A DNA stretch of 64,000 nucleotides from Planctomycetota bacterium (GCA_018242525.1 JAFEBS010000005.1:1-64000); one strand, 5' to 3'; shown: positions 54,667 to 64,000, counted from the first letter of the stretch. Notes: a model not told the origin generated them from the letters alone. Numbers and translations: made by a program.

Positions 54667-56337
54667 ATGGCGGAGAAATGGATCTACCGGATGTTTGGGC
54701 AGGAGTTTGGCCCCGTCTCGTTCGAGGAACTGAAGAAACTCGCGGAATTGGACTCGATTTCCGCTGCCGATGAAGTTCGTTGTGTCAGTTCCTCAACCTG
54801 GCAGTCCGCCAGTTCTGTCAGCGAACTTGGTTTGTCCGCAGAACAGCCCGCCAGTCGCCATGAGATTCCGGTGGCCGCCGCAGTCAGTCCCGCCGGGACA
54901 GACGACTGGTATTGCATGTTCCACGGCCAGGAACTGGGGCCACTGGCGTTTGACGAAATTGCCGCATTTGTCGAGCAGGGCCAATTGGAAGCGTCGGATG
55001 AAGTCCGGTTGGGTGTTGGTGGAAAATGGCGGCGAGTCGGTTCCATCGGGCGATTGATGGCGCTGTTGCCGTACCTGGCAGGTGAACATCAGATTCCCGA
55101 TGCAAAGCCATCGCCTGCGCCCGTACCGCCAACGGAGTTGAACAAGCTGGATCCGACGGCTGTTGAGGTGGCAACTGCCTCGAAATCCAATTCAGCCGAT
55201 GTTGCGGCCGCGACTGTGACCGCCGCAGCCGAATATGCGGCTGCGATCGGGATGGTCACGGCGGCAGAAGCGAATCTGGCCCAGGCTCAGGCCGCGCAGA
55301 GTGCGGCAGACCAGTCTGCGAATTCCCAGATTGTCTGGGCGTTCGCCCCGAATGTTGACCCGGCCTGGTGGGGCTGGATTGGCGGGGTGGAGTACGGACC
55401 GACGGGGTTCGTCCATATTCTCGACTGGGCCAAAGCGGGACGAATCCAGTCATCGGACTTTTTGAAGAACGGAATTTACGGTCAGTACGTTCCTGCGTCC
55501 AATGTCCCGGGCCTGTTCAATGCTGTCGCACTCATGGCGCAGGCCGCGGACGCGGTCGCGACGGCGCAGGCAAGCCTTGATGCTGCCAGGGCAGCCGTAC
55601 CTCCCAAACCCGTGGCACAAGCACCAAAGCCGGTTGATCCGACGCCAAGACCGGTGGAACCTGCGGCCCAATCGAAACCGGAGCCTGCTTCGGCGGCAGT
55701 CCCGACATCACCGGTGGTCACTCAGGCTGCGAAGCCAGTCGCTGCTGCCACCACGAGTGCAGCGACTCTACCTGCCGCGCCTGCCCCAACTCCCGCCGCA
55801 CCACTCCCGCGCCCGGCTGCACCGAGTTTCAATTCCAGCAACGGATTCAGTTCAACGGCGTCGAGTGCTCCGCGACCTGTTGCCACTCCTTCCAGGCCGG
55901 CACCTCGATCATCGGCATCCTCATCCAGTTTTTCGATCGGAGACATATTCGCCGGTCCTGGTGGAAAGTGGATCCTCGCCGTTGTCGCAGTGGTCCTGTT
56001 GGGAGCGGTCTGGATGTTCCTTCCGGAAAGCCATGGGAAGGATATTGAACGGTACCAGAATCTGAAGGCATTACTGGATGACGTTCATTCTGTCCGGGCC
56101 GCGAAGAAGACCGACTTTGAAGCTCTCAAGACTCGGGCCAGTCAGTTGACCGCCGAATATGCCCCGATCCTGAAAGAAGAAGCGAGCGTGAACTACCCGG
56201 CCAAGCAAAGCCTGCTGTGGGCGTGTCGTGACGAATTGCCACGCATGATGGCCGGAGACTTGACCAAGGAGTCGCCCTTCGAACGGAACTATGCAACGCG
56301 TTTGAAGGAGGCTGCCGAGAATCTGCACATCAAGTAG
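54667..56337 (+). CDS. GYF-domain membrane protein
   Basis: 556 aa from the ATG at 54667 (AAAAGG 7 bases upstream); the TTG at 54661 is not used. Two GYF_2-type units ('WIYRMFGQEFGPVSFEELKKLAE' and 'WYCMFHGQELGPLAFDEIAAFVE') are followed by a third, looser unit near residue 235 ('WWGWIGGVEYGPTGFVHILDW'). An Ala/Pro-rich linker of about 120 residues leads to a transmembrane helix (about 438-455, 'WILAVVAVVLLGAVWMF') and a helical C-terminal tail. GYF domains bind proline-rich peptides. The N-terminus is probably cytoplasmic; the role is unknown. Confidence 0.8.
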   Translation: MAEKWIYRMFGQEFGPVSFEELKKLAELDSISAADEVRCVSSSTWQSASSVSELGLSAEQPASRHEIPVAAAVSPAGTDDWYCMFHGQELGPLAFDEIAAFVEQGQLEASDEVRLGVGGKWRRVGSIGRLMALLPYLAGEHQIPDAKPSPAPVPPTELNKLDPTAVEVATASKSNSADVAAATVTAAAEYAAAIGMVTAAEANLAQAQAAQSAADQSANSQIVWAFAPNVDPAWWGWIGGVEYGPTGFVHILDWAKAGRIQSSDFLKNGIYGQYVPASNVPGLFNAVALMAQAADAVATAQASLDAARAAVPPKPVAQAPKPVDPTPRPVEPAAQSKPEPASAAVPTSPVVTQAAKPVAAATTSAATLPAAPAPTPAAPLPRPAAPSFNSSNGFSSTASSAPRPVATPSRPAPRSSASSSSFSIGDIFAGPGGKWILAVVAVVLLGAVWMFLPESHGKDIERYQNLKALLDDVHSVRAAKKTDFEALKTRASQLTAEYAPILKEEASVNYPAKQSLLWACRDELPRMMAGDLTKESPFERNYATRLKEAAENLHIK

Positions 56338-56429
56338 GCCAAAGGCTCAGACGAGATTCACGGATTCCGTAGCCGCATCGCTGTGACACCGCCGCCGTCC
56401 AGTTGACGGAGAATCATCGACTGGGTGAC

Positions 56430-57110
56430 TTATTCATCCTCGTCGTCCCAGTCCTCGTCATCCTCGAAACTCAGTTCATCGTCAACGTCGCCGAACGGGG
56501 ACTTGCCGACGTGATCGTCGTCATCATCATCGTCGTCGAATTCCAGATCCGCGGACGGGATCAACTTGCGTGACTGTAACAACTCCAGTTGACGCGGAGT
56601 CACACTGGCCAGCAGATCGCCCAGGTCATCGCAGAAGGTGTGTGATCCGTCGGCGGGAGCGACGACAAAGTCGTCAGTGACCGGCGCGAACGATTTCCAG
56701 TCGAGTTCATTCAACGATTTGGAAACTTGTTGAATCATTTCGCGGAAATGCTGCAATTCGTCGTCATCGTCGACATCGCAGAGGTATTGGTACCAGGTGC
56801 TGTACAGGGTTCGCAACCGATCACTCGCCAGGTGGACCTGAAACGACTGGTCGGGATCCGTGATTTCATCCGCGCCCCAGATATAGTACGGCGCGTGTTC
56901 TTCCCCTTGTTTTTTGATGAACTTCTGTCGAACCGAGTCCTTGACCAGCATCACCCACGGGACGGCATCTTCTTCGGAATCGGTGCCGTTGTACCAGATG
57001 CGGGCGCAATAAACGGGCTCCGCCAGATGGGCATCACGAATGGCACCGGGGATCTCGCTGATCAACAGCTTTTCCAATTGGGCAAGAGTGGATTTGGGCA
57101 GCTTCGGCAC
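56430..57110 (-). CDS. Acidic protein of unknown function
   Basis: 226 aa; the GTG at 57110 is preferred because AAGGA lies 7 bases upstream. The alternative TTG at 57125 has no site. The first 170 residues look globular and alpha/beta ('EPVYCARIWYNGTDSEEDAV', 'WVMLVKDSVRQKFIKK'); the last 40 form a run of aspartates and glutamates. Related proteins with DUF4303-like fold are known, but the link is weak. The acidic tail may bind metal or a basic partner. It is transcribed away from the amidohydrolase gene. Confidence 0.65.
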   Translation of the reverse strand: MPKLPKSTLAQLEKLLISEIPGAIRDAHLAEPVYCARIWYNGTDSEEDAVPWVMLVKDSVRQKFIKKQGEEHAPYYIWGADEITDPDQSFQVHLASDRLRTLYSTWYQYLCDVDDDDELQHFREMIQQVSKSLNELDWKSFAPVTDDFVVAPADGSHTFCDDLGDLLASVTPRQLELLQSRKLIPSADLEFDDDDDDDDHVGKSPFGDVDDELSFEDDEDWDDEDE

Positions 57111-57533
57111 GACCTGTTCCTTCAATAAACCAGCGAGGCACGGCGATGGCAGCCTGTGGTAAAAGGCGTCTGACCCTCTCGGGGCACGCGATTTTCAAAG
57201 TGAATCGATTGCCCTCCAAAGTGTCAGCCCCCTTTTTGCCACGAGCTGTTAGAGGGACGTTTGGCGGACGGACAGGCACTCAGCAGCAGAGGTGAGGTCG
57301 AATCCTGCCGCAGTGTTTCGGTCGAACACTGTTTTGTCAATGAATTGCAGAGGCATCCGAGCGATGTCCGCCAAAAACTGTCGACGCCAACTCGGGTAAG
57401 GTCGATTGAACCTGGCAACACAATCAGGCATCCTTGATGGCAAACCGCCAGCTCTACCCGACCGCAAGTGTCATTTGACGATCGAGATGGCGGTGAAAAC
57501 ACGGACCAACCTGTCTTTGGGAATGTACGGATC
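57111..57533. other. Divergent intergenic region with a small hairpin
   Basis: About 420 bases between two divergent genes. CAGTGTT (57311-57317) pairs with AACACTG (57325-57331) across TCGGTCG and is followed by TTTTG on the plus strand, which resembles a weak terminator or attenuator in the amidohydrolase leader. A GGTCGAATCC tract nearby looks like a tRNA T-arm but no cloverleaf is present. Confidence 0.4.
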
Positions 57534-58379
57534 ATGCGCATTGCCGGCGTGCAAATGGATTTTCAATTGGCCGACCCGGTCGGAAACCTGGATCGTATGT
57601 CTGCCAAACTGCGGCAAACGAGGCGCGAGGGTGCCGATCTGACGATCTTTCCCGAATGCGCCCTGACAGGATATTGCTTCAACAGTCTCGACGAAGCTCG
57701 ACCGTATGCCGAAACGATTCCCGGCCCCTCCGTCCAGCGCATGACTGAGATCTGTGCGGAAATTGGCGGGCATGTTGTCTACGGACTGCTGGAGGCGGAT
57801 GGAACCCGGGTGTTCAATGCCCTCGCACTGGTGGGCCCGAACGGGCTGGTCGGTTCCTATCGCAAGACACACCTCCCGTTCCTGGGGGTCGACATGTTCA
57901 CCGATTACGGGGACCGCCCGTTTGCCGTTCACGAGGTCGATGGCGTGCGGATCGGGATGAGCATCTGTTACGACGGGGGCTTCCCGGAACCGGCCCGGTG
58001 CCTGACGTTGCTCGGTGCCGACCTGATTGTCCTGCCGACAAACTGGCCGCCGGGTGCCGAAGCGGCCGCTGAATACGCCATTAACACGCGGGCAATGGAA
58101 AACACCGTTTACTACGCGGCGGTGAACCGGATCGGTACCGAGCGGGGTGTCCCATTCATTGGACGCAGCCGGATCTGCGACCCGCTCGGACGAACCGTCT
58201 CGGTGGCACCTCATACAGACGAGGCGATCCTGTATGCGGATGTCGATGTGACTCGTTCGCGCAACAAGCACTTGATCCGCCAACCGGGTTTGAACGAAGT
58301 GAATCGAATCGCAGACCGGCGGCCGGAACTGTATGGTGAAATCGTCAAGCCGCACTTTCTGAAGCGTCCCGGCCGATGA
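57534..58379 (+). CDS. Nitrilase-superfamily amidohydrolase
   Basis: 281 aa from the ATG at 57534. The carbon-nitrogen hydrolase catalytic triad is intact: Glu41 (TIFPECALTGY), Lys111 (SYRKTHLPF) and Cys145 (SICYDGGFPEPAR). The family hydrolyses C-N bonds in amides or nitriles; the substrate is not evident. Length and order match the omega-amidase/Nit or aliphatic amidase group. PSCyt1-type genes follow 28 bases downstream of its stop, which may make them one transcript, but no functional link is known. Confidence 0.9.
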   Translation: MRIAGVQMDFQLADPVGNLDRMSAKLRQTRREGADLTIFPECALTGYCFNSLDEARPYAETIPGPSVQRMTEICAEIGGHVVYGLLEADGTRVFNALALVGPNGLVGSYRKTHLPFLGVDMFTDYGDRPFAVHEVDGVRIGMSICYDGGFPEPARCLTLLGADLIVLPTNWPPGAEAAAEYAINTRAMENTVYYAAVNRIGTERGVPFIGRSRICDPLGRTVSVAPHTDEAILYADVDVTRSRNKHLIRQPGLNEVNRIADRRPELYGEIVKPHFLKRPGR

Positions 58380-58407
58380 TACGCTAATGAACTTCCATGA
58401 GGCCAAG

Positions 58408-61152
58408 ATGACTTTCCGCTGGATCAGCATCAACGTCGCAACGATCTTTGCCCTGGCGGTGACGGCCAGTTCCGCCGCGGACGATCCCGGCGACGTTGCG
58501 ATCACCTTTGAGGGGCATGTGCTGCCCATCCTGAAGAGCAAATGTGTTCGGTGTCATGGTGACGCGAAGCAGAATGCCGGATTGAGTGTCGCTTCCGGAG
58601 CGGCCCTGTTTCGCGGGGGAGAATCGGGAACCGTGGTCAGCCCGGGGAAGCCGGACGACAGCCCGCTGATTGAGATGATTCAGGACGGGCACATGCCTCC
58701 CAAGGGGAATGCAGCCGTAACGGAGTCCGAGTTAAAAACACTGCGTCGTTGGATCACCGACGGTGCCAAATTGCCTGGGGTTCCAGTCGCGGCTTCGGCG
58801 ATCACTCAGCATCAGATTGTGCCGTTGATGCTGCTGCGCTGCACGGCCTGTCACGGCGGCCGGCGGCGCGAAGCAGATCTCGATCTGCGCACGAAGGCAG
58901 GAATGCTCAAGGGGGGCAAATCCGGCCCCGCCGTTGTCGCCGGCAAGCCGGACGAGAGTTTGCTGATCCGACGCATCCGCTCTGAGGAAATGCCGCCGCG
59001 CCGGCAGTTGGTTTCAGTCAGCGTCAAGCCGATGGAATCGGGTGAATTGAAAAAGCTCGAGGCCTGGATTGCAGCAGGGTTACCGGAGTCACCGCTGGGT
59101 CCGGATGTGGCCGGGGCGGAACCCGATCGACTGCTGACGGATGCTGATCGAGATTTCTGGTCATTCCGTCCCCCCCGCCCAGTCGTCCCGAATGTTGATG
59201 GACTGACTTCAGCAGACCTGCTGCGAATGGGGAATCCGATCGATCTGTTTGTGATGCGGAAGCTGCGCGCCATCGGCCTGACCCTGTCCCCTGAAGCGGA
59301 TCGCATCACGCTGATGCGGCGCGTGGTGTTCGATCTGGTGGGCCTCCCTCCGACACCTGAAGACATTGCCGAATTTGTGAATGATCCCCGCCCGGACGCC
59401 TACGAACGGTTGGTCGACAGGTTGCTGGCCTCGCCGCACTATGGAGAGCGCTGGGCACGGCACTGGCTGGATGTGGCCGGGTACGCGGACTCGGAAGGCG
59501 CCCAGAACGAAGACCGTATCCGGCCGAACATGTGGCGTTACCGCGACTACGTCGTCCGGGCATTCAATTCCGACAAACCGTACGATCGCTTCCTGCATGA
59601 GCAACTGGCCGGCGACGAACTGGCCGATTACGAGCACGCCCCCGTGATCACGGACGAAATCTGTGACAACCTGGTTGCCACCGGCTTTCTGCGCACCGCC
59701 CCGGACCGGACGTTTGCCAACATCACCAACTTTGTTCCGGATCGGCTGGAAGTGATTGCCGACGAAATGCAGATCCTGGGCAGTGCCGTGCTGGGTCTGA
59801 CCCTGCACTGTGCCCGCTGTCATACTCACAAGTTTGATCCTCTGCCCCAGCGAGACTATTACCGACTGGCTGCCGCCCTGAAGGATTCACTCGACGAACA
59901 CGACTGGCTCGGTCCGGAAGTGCGCCAGTTGACTCAGGTCACGACGACGGAACGGCAACAGTGGGAACGACACGAACAGGAAATCACCGAGCAGGTGATG
60001 CCACTGAAGCAACAGGCAGAAGCCGAGAAGGACACTGCGGCCAAAAAGACCATCCAGGACCAGATCAAGCATTGGGAATCCCAGCGAAAGCCAGAGCCCA
60101 GGATCCGGGCTCTCTGGTCGCGTGGAGATCCTTCGCCGACCTATCTGCTGCAGCGGGGCAACTACCTGACCGCCGGCATCGAAGTCGGGCCGGGCGTGCT
60201 GTCGATGCTGACAGACGGCCAGACACCGTTTGTCGTGGAACCACCCTGGCCCGGGGCCAGAACCACCGGCCGACGCCTGGCGCTGGCACGCTGGCTCACC
60301 GACAAAAACCATCCACTCACCGCACGCGTGCTGGTGAATCGTATCTGGAAGCACCATTTTGGGGCCGGTCTGGTTTCGACATTGGCGAATTTCGGAAAGA
60401 CCGGCGCCGCGCCGACCCATCCCGAACTGCTCGACTGGCTGTCGATCGAGTTCATGCGCCGCGATTGGAATCTGAAGGGGCTGCATCGGCTGATGGTCCT
60501 GTCCAATACGTATCGACAGTCTTCACAACAGTCCCCGGCGGTACTGGCAGGCGATCCTGACAACCGGTTATTGTCGCGGATGCCATTGCGACGCCTGGAG
60601 GGGGAAATCGTCCGGGATTCGCTCCTGGCACTGGCGGGCAAACTGGATGACACTCCGTTTGGACCGCCGGCGGATGTCGATGTCCGTGGCGATGGACTGG
60701 TGACGGTCAAACGGTCCGACGGACGGGGTCGCCGCAGCATCTACGTCCTGCATCGCCGCACGAAGTTACCAACGATTCTGGAAAGCTTTGATTCCCCGCA
60801 AATGGGACCAAATTGTGTGGAACGGGGTGAATCGATCGTGGCACCGCAGGCTTTGCATCTGCTGAACAATTCCGTCGTCCACGAACTGGCATCTGATTTT
60901 GCCCGTCGCGTGCAGGCCGAAGCGGGCGCGGATCTGGATACTCAACTGGATCGAATCCATCAACTGGCCTATGGAGTCATTCCGTCGCCCGAGGTGCGAA
61001 AATTGGCGCACGAGACCCTGGCGGAATTGAGCCGCCAATGGTTGATCAAGCTGGGAAACACACCCGATTCGCAGCAGCAGGCAGCGGATCGGGCGCTGGG
61101 CAACTACTGTCATGCGATTCTGAATTCCGCCGGTCTGGTCTACGTGGACTGA
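58408..61152 (+). CDS. PSCyt1-DUF1549-DUF1553 exported cytochrome-like protein
   Basis: 914 aa from the ATG at 58408 (GAGG upstream); 58387 is also possible. The signal peptide (ISINVATIFALAVTASSAA) is followed by two PSCyt1-type c-haem sites, 'CVRCHG' and 'CTACHG'. Then comes the DUF1549 domain ('ERWARHWLDVAGYADSEGAQNE' type) and DUF1553 ('KNHPLTARVLVNRIWKHHFG', 'RRSIYVLHRRTKLPTILESFD'). A third CxxCH, 'CARCHTHKFDP', lies inside DUF1549. This architecture is almost confined to planctomycetes and relatives. The role is unknown, perhaps a periplasmic redox or sugar-degrading complex with the following DUF1501 protein. Confidence 0.93.
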   Translation: MTFRWISINVATIFALAVTASSAADDPGDVAITFEGHVLPILKSKCVRCHGDAKQNAGLSVASGAALFRGGESGTVVSPGKPDDSPLIEMIQDGHMPPKGNAAVTESELKTLRRWITDGAKLPGVPVAASAITQHQIVPLMLLRCTACHGGRRREADLDLRTKAGMLKGGKSGPAVVAGKPDESLLIRRIRSEEMPPRRQLVSVSVKPMESGELKKLEAWIAAGLPESPLGPDVAGAEPDRLLTDADRDFWSFRPPRPVVPNVDGLTSADLLRMGNPIDLFVMRKLRAIGLTLSPEADRITLMRRVVFDLVGLPPTPEDIAEFVNDPRPDAYERLVDRLLASPHYGERWARHWLDVAGYADSEGAQNEDRIRPNMWRYRDYVVRAFNSDKPYDRFLHEQLAGDELADYEHAPVITDEICDNLVATGFLRTAPDRTFANITNFVPDRLEVIADEMQILGSAVLGLTLHCARCHTHKFDPLPQRDYYRLAAALKDSLDEHDWLGPEVRQLTQVTTTERQQWERHEQEITEQVMPLKQQAEAEKDTAAKKTIQDQIKHWESQRKPEPRIRALWSRGDPSPTYLLQRGNYLTAGIEVGPGVLSMLTDGQTPFVVEPPWPGARTTGRRLALARWLTDKNHPLTARVLVNRIWKHHFGAGLVSTLANFGKTGAAPTHPELLDWLSIEFMRRDWNLKGLHRLMVLSNTYRQSSQQSPAVLAGDPDNRLLSRMPLRRLEGEIVRDSLLALAGKLDDTPFGPPADVDVRGDGLVTVKRSDGRGRRSIYVLHRRTKLPTILESFDSPQMGPNCVERGESIVAPQALHLLNNSVVHELASDFARRVQAEAGADLDTQLDRIHQLAYGVIPSPEVRKLAHETLAELSRQWLIKLGNTPDSQQQAADRALGNYCHAILNSAGLVYVD

Positions 61153-61165
61153 AGGGAGCGAACCG

Positions 61166-62614
61166 ATGTCGACGTTTCAATTCACACCGGATGTCTGGAC
61201 GCGCCGAGGGCTGTTCCGCAGCGTTGGTTCCGCTCTCTACGGGGCGGCGCTCACTCAACTGCTGGGAAACGACCTGTATGCTGCCAGTCCCCAACGACCG
61301 TTCGATCTGCAACCGCGTTGTCCCGACCTTGAACCGAGTGCCAAAGGGGTGATCCACCTGTTCATGAATGGCGGCCCCAGCCAGATGGATCTGTTTGATC
61401 CGAAAGAAGAGCTGACGCGACGCCACGGAGAGGACTACTTTGGACAGATCGCCGGTGAAGTCGAATTCCCGGAAGCGGCCGGGGCATTGATGAAAAGTCC
61501 GTTCCGGTTCGCTCAACGGGGCGAATCGGGACTGTGGGTTTCGGACGCGATGCCGCACTTTGCGACCCAGGTCGATCACGTCACAATCATCCGCTCGATG
61601 TTCACAACGAACCTGACCCATGAACCTGCGCTCTACAAGATGCATTCCGGCAGCGAGTTCATCGGCCGGCCCTCCCTGGGAGCCTGGGTCTCGTACGGGT
61701 TGGGAACCGAAAACCAGAACCTGCCCGCGTACGTCGTGCTGGATGATCCCCAGGGGTTGCCTGTCAATGGCATCGACAACTGGACTTCGGGATACTTGCC
61801 GCCACAGTACCAGGGAACCCGGTTTCGCGCGACCGGGGCTCCGGTCCTCGATCTCAAGCCTGATTTCGACGAACCTGAATCGATTACACGCCTGGAACGG
61901 GACCTGATCGCCCGGTTGGATCGTGTCCATCAGGGTGAGCGGCCGGCACGGCCCCAATTGGCCGCTCGTCTGTCGTCGTATGAACTGGCTGCGCGGATGC
62001 AATTGGCGGCAACCGATGCCCTGGACCTGTCACAGGAAACCCAGGAGACGTTGAAACTGTACGGCATTGATCAGCCCGCCACCGAATCCTATGGCCGACG
62101 ATGCCTGATCGCCCGCCGGTTGATCGAACGGGGAGTCCGGTTCGTGCAGTTGTTCATCAACAGCCAGATCTGGGACAACCACAGCAACATCGGAACGGCA
62201 TTGCTGGATGCCTGCAATCGCACCGATAAGCCGGTGGCAGGCCTGCTGGTCGACCTGCGTCAACGCGGACTGCTGGACCAGACGCTGGTCCTGTGGGGCG
62301 GCGAAATGGGTCGGCTGCCGATTTCGCAACTGCCCGGCGACAAGGATCCCGCCAAGGCCGGACGCGATCACAACAAGAATGCCATCTGCACCTGGATGGC
62401 GGGCGGAGGTGTCAAACGTGGTTTTCTTCTTGGAAAAACCGACGATCTTGGATTCGCCGCCGTGGAAGATCGCGTCAGCGTGGAAGACTATCACGCCACC
62501 ATCCTGCACCTGCTGGGACTGCACCACGACACTCTGTCAATCCAGCGCAACGGGCTGGATGAGCGATTGACGGGGGTTACTCATCCCCGGATAGTGAAGG
62601 AAGTGATTGCGTAA
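61166..62614 (+). CDS. DUF1501 family exported protein
   Basis: 482 aa; GAAGGGAG lies just upstream and the gene starts 13 bases after the PSCyt1 stop, so they are cotranscribed. The N-terminus has a Tat-like RR ('TRRGLFRSVGSALYGAALTQ'). The body has the alkaline-phosphatase/sulfatase-superfamily fold typical of DUF1501: 'HLFMNGGPSQMDLFDPK', 'WDNHSNIGTALLDACNR', 'LVLWGGEMGRLP' and 'KDPAKAGRDHNKNAICTWMAGG'. In planctomycetes DUF1501 genes nearly always follow DUF1549/1553 genes, and the pair probably works together on sulfated or phosphorylated substrates. No active-site Cys/Ser for a sulfatase is certain. Confidence 0.93.
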   Translation: MSTFQFTPDVWTRRGLFRSVGSALYGAALTQLLGNDLYAASPQRPFDLQPRCPDLEPSAKGVIHLFMNGGPSQMDLFDPKEELTRRHGEDYFGQIAGEVEFPEAAGALMKSPFRFAQRGESGLWVSDAMPHFATQVDHVTIIRSMFTTNLTHEPALYKMHSGSEFIGRPSLGAWVSYGLGTENQNLPAYVVLDDPQGLPVNGIDNWTSGYLPPQYQGTRFRATGAPVLDLKPDFDEPESITRLERDLIARLDRVHQGERPARPQLAARLSSYELAARMQLAATDALDLSQETQETLKLYGIDQPATESYGRRCLIARRLIERGVRFVQLFINSQIWDNHSNIGTALLDACNRTDKPVAGLLVDLRQRGLLDQTLVLWGGEMGRLPISQLPGDKDPAKAGRDHNKNAICTWMAGGGVKRGFLLGKTDDLGFAAVEDRVSVEDYHATILHLLGLHHDTLSIQRNGLDERLTGVTHPRIVKEVIA

Positions 62615-62700
62615 TCGGCTTCGATTTGCAAAATGACAATTCATTGGGCCGTCCGCCCTGAAGGTGGCCTCCTGGATTTGTTCCTATCCCGGTGACTCTC

Positions 62701-64000
62701 ATGGGTGATTCTGAATTCACGCGACGCAAGCAACTGCTGCTCGATAAATTCCTGGCGGGCGACATTGATCAGGTGACGTACGATCGCCTGCGCGCGGATC
62801 TGCAGGAAACCGTTGAGGACGGCCCCAGTGTGCCACCGATGCCACCGTTGACGGCAGACGGACCAGAGCGTGTCAGTGCCGCATCGCCGTCCTCGTTCAG
62901 TGTCACGGAATCCACGTATCCGGGTCATCGTCCATCCCCGTCCGCACCGGTTGCACTGCTGGAACCCGGCATGACGCTGGGGGTGTTCCAATTGGAGCAG
63001 CATTTGAGTCGCGGCGGGATGGGGGAAGTCTGGCTGGCCCACGACGCGACGGGCGAGCGGAATGTGGTGATCAAGGTGCTCCCTCCGGAACTGCAGCGAA
63101 ACACGGATGAACTGGCACGCGTCAAACTGACGTTTAATCGAATTCACAACCTGCAGCACCAGCACATCTGCCCCGTCTATCTGCTGGGACAGGATCCCCG
63201 GTTCGGATATTTCATCGTGATGAAACATCTGAACGGTGACACCCTGGCCAGGTACCGCGAGGCTTACCGGAAGCAGCACGGCACATTCCCCCTGGCGGAA
63301 GTGATCCGCGTGCTCAATCCCGTGGCAGAAGCCCTGGACTATGCACACGGACGTCAGATCATTCATCGCGATGTGAAACCGCAAAACATCATGCTGGATG
63401 CCGATGGCAAGGACGTTCAACTGGTCGATTTTGGATTGGCTGCCGAGGTTCGTTCCAGTGCCCTGCGTGCCAATCCTGCGCAGATGGATGCCTGTGGCAC
63501 TTTTCCATACATGGCACCTGAACAATGGCGGGGGGAGTTGCAGGACGCCCGCACCGACCAATATGCACTGGCGGTCATCGCGTTCGAATTGCTCGCCGGA
63601 CATCTGCCGTTTGAAGCACCCGATCCAACGATTCTGCGGATGTGCGTCCTGAACGAACCTGTCCCGCAGATTTCCGGAATCACCGCCGGAGCCAGTGCGG
63701 TTGTCGCGCGTGGCATGGCGAAGCTGCGTTCCGATCGATTTGAAAGCTGCGTCGCGTTCATCACGGCGCTGGCGAACTCGGCCACGTCCTCGTTGCGCGA
63801 TGTCCCGCTGAACGATCAGTTCGCGTCGCGGCGGCCTGTTCGACGTGATCCCCTGTCCACTCTGAATCCCATTCCCGTGACGGAACCACCGGTCTCCCGC
63901 GGGAGCGACGCCGGGCTTCGATCACGCAGGCCAGGCTCTCATTCAAACCGCGCGCGTTCGTCGATCCCCACGCCCGAGCCAGATGACGAGGCCCTGGACG
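62701..64000 (+). CDS. Serine/threonine kinase, truncated by window end
   Basis: 433 aa visible; the gene continues past 64000. Kinase domain about residues 95-345: glycine loop 'SRGGMGEV', Lys125 (VIKVL), HRDVKPQN (222-229), DFG (243-245) and 'YMAPEQW'. An N-terminal 90 residues form a short helical part (DKFLAGDIDQVTYDRL) and Pro/Ser linker. The segment after the kinase is Arg/Ser/Pro-rich and any sensor lies beyond the window. It is 86 bases after DUF1501 and is the third Hanks-type kinase here. Confidence 0.9.
   Translation, partial: MGDSEFTRRKQLLLDKFLAGDIDQVTYDRLRADLQETVEDGPSVPPMPPLTADGPERVSAASPSSFSVTESTYPGHRPSPSAPVALLEPGMTLGVFQLEQHLSRGGMGEVWLAHDATGERNVVIKVLPPELQRNTDELARVKLTFNRIHNLQHQHICPVYLLGQDPRFGYFIVMKHLNGDTLARYREAYRKQHGTFPLAEVIRVLNPVAEALDYAHGRQIIHRDVKPQNIMLDADGKDVQLVDFGLAAEVRSSALRANPAQMDACGTFPYMAPEQWRGELQDARTDQYALAVIAFELLAGHLPFEAPDPTILRMCVLNEPVPQISGITAGASAVVARGMAKLRSDRFESCVAFITALANSATSSLRDVPLNDQFASRRPVRRDPLSTLNPIPVTEPPVSRGSDAGLRSRRPGSHSNRARSSIPTPEPDDEALD

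Noticed and set aside
57285..57300. tRNA-like T-arm sequence (GGTCGAATCC)
   Set aside because: No matching D-arm, anticodon arm or acceptor stem could be folded around it.
1..64000. CRISPR array, IS element or prophage
   Set aside because: No evenly spaced direct repeats, transposase or phage-structural ORF was seen in any frame.

Overview
The window is about 60% GC, double-stranded chromosomal DNA with no tRNA, rRNA, CRISPR array, insertion sequence or phage module that I could see. Several gene families point to Planctomycetota: a two-haem PSCyt1/DUF1549/DUF1553 protein followed by a DUF1501 protein, Hanks-type serine/threonine kinases (three, one cut by the window end), an ECF sigma factor next to a zf-HC2 kinase, an LRR lipoprotein, WPxWRG-type PQQ propellers, a pectic-acid-lyase-like protein and GYF-domain proteins. 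The placement in the phylum is an inference from family content; I cannot name the genus.

Layout. 1-8.5 kb: a tandem-duplicated STN-like exported protein, a large palindrome, an LRR lipoprotein (minus), a single-domain response regulator, a cyclic-nucleotide-binding protein, a PQQ propeller and a PL10-like lyase. 8.8-13.4 kb: an RND efflux pair (lipoprotein adaptor plus HAE1 pump). 13.3-15.8 kb (minus): a kinase followed by an FHA-GGDEF diguanylate cyclase. 16-29 kb (minus): the most interesting block, a run of closely spaced or overlapping genes: terpenoid-cyclase-like/HEAT protein, TonB-like one-TM protein, ExbB/TolQ, ExbD, zinc-ribbon-ExbD, FHA-TPR-PQQ protein, a coiled-coil protein ending in an OppA-like (SBP family 5) domain, and an exported protein of unknown type. 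It looks like an ion-driven envelope machine of unknown purpose. 29-44.7 kb (minus apart from one small gene): MazG-like pyrophosphohydrolase, YdcF-like protein, apt, argG, a YHS-like exported protein, a small one-TM protein (plus), class IV aminotransferase (ilvE-like), lolD-lolC-lysS, zf-HC2 kinase plus ECF sigma factor, a LamG-like protein and a DEAD-box helicase. 44.9-54.4 kb: HrpA helicase, AAA+ ATPase, class C beta-lactamase fold protein, a second class IV aminotransferase and a UxaA-family dehydratase. 54.7-64 kb: GYF-domain membrane protein, an acidic protein, a nitrilase-family amidohydrolase, PSCyt1-DUF1549-DUF1553, DUF1501 and a truncated kinase.

Housekeeping genes (apt, argG, lysS, lolCD, ilvE) are mixed with signalling and envelope genes, as is usual in this phylum, and operons are mostly short. 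Several intergenic regions carry long inverted repeats. Two of these regions share an imperfect 26-nt sequence, which suggests a dispersed intergenic repeat. No TolC-like outer-membrane partner of the RND pump and no ABC permease for the OppA-like domain lie in the window.
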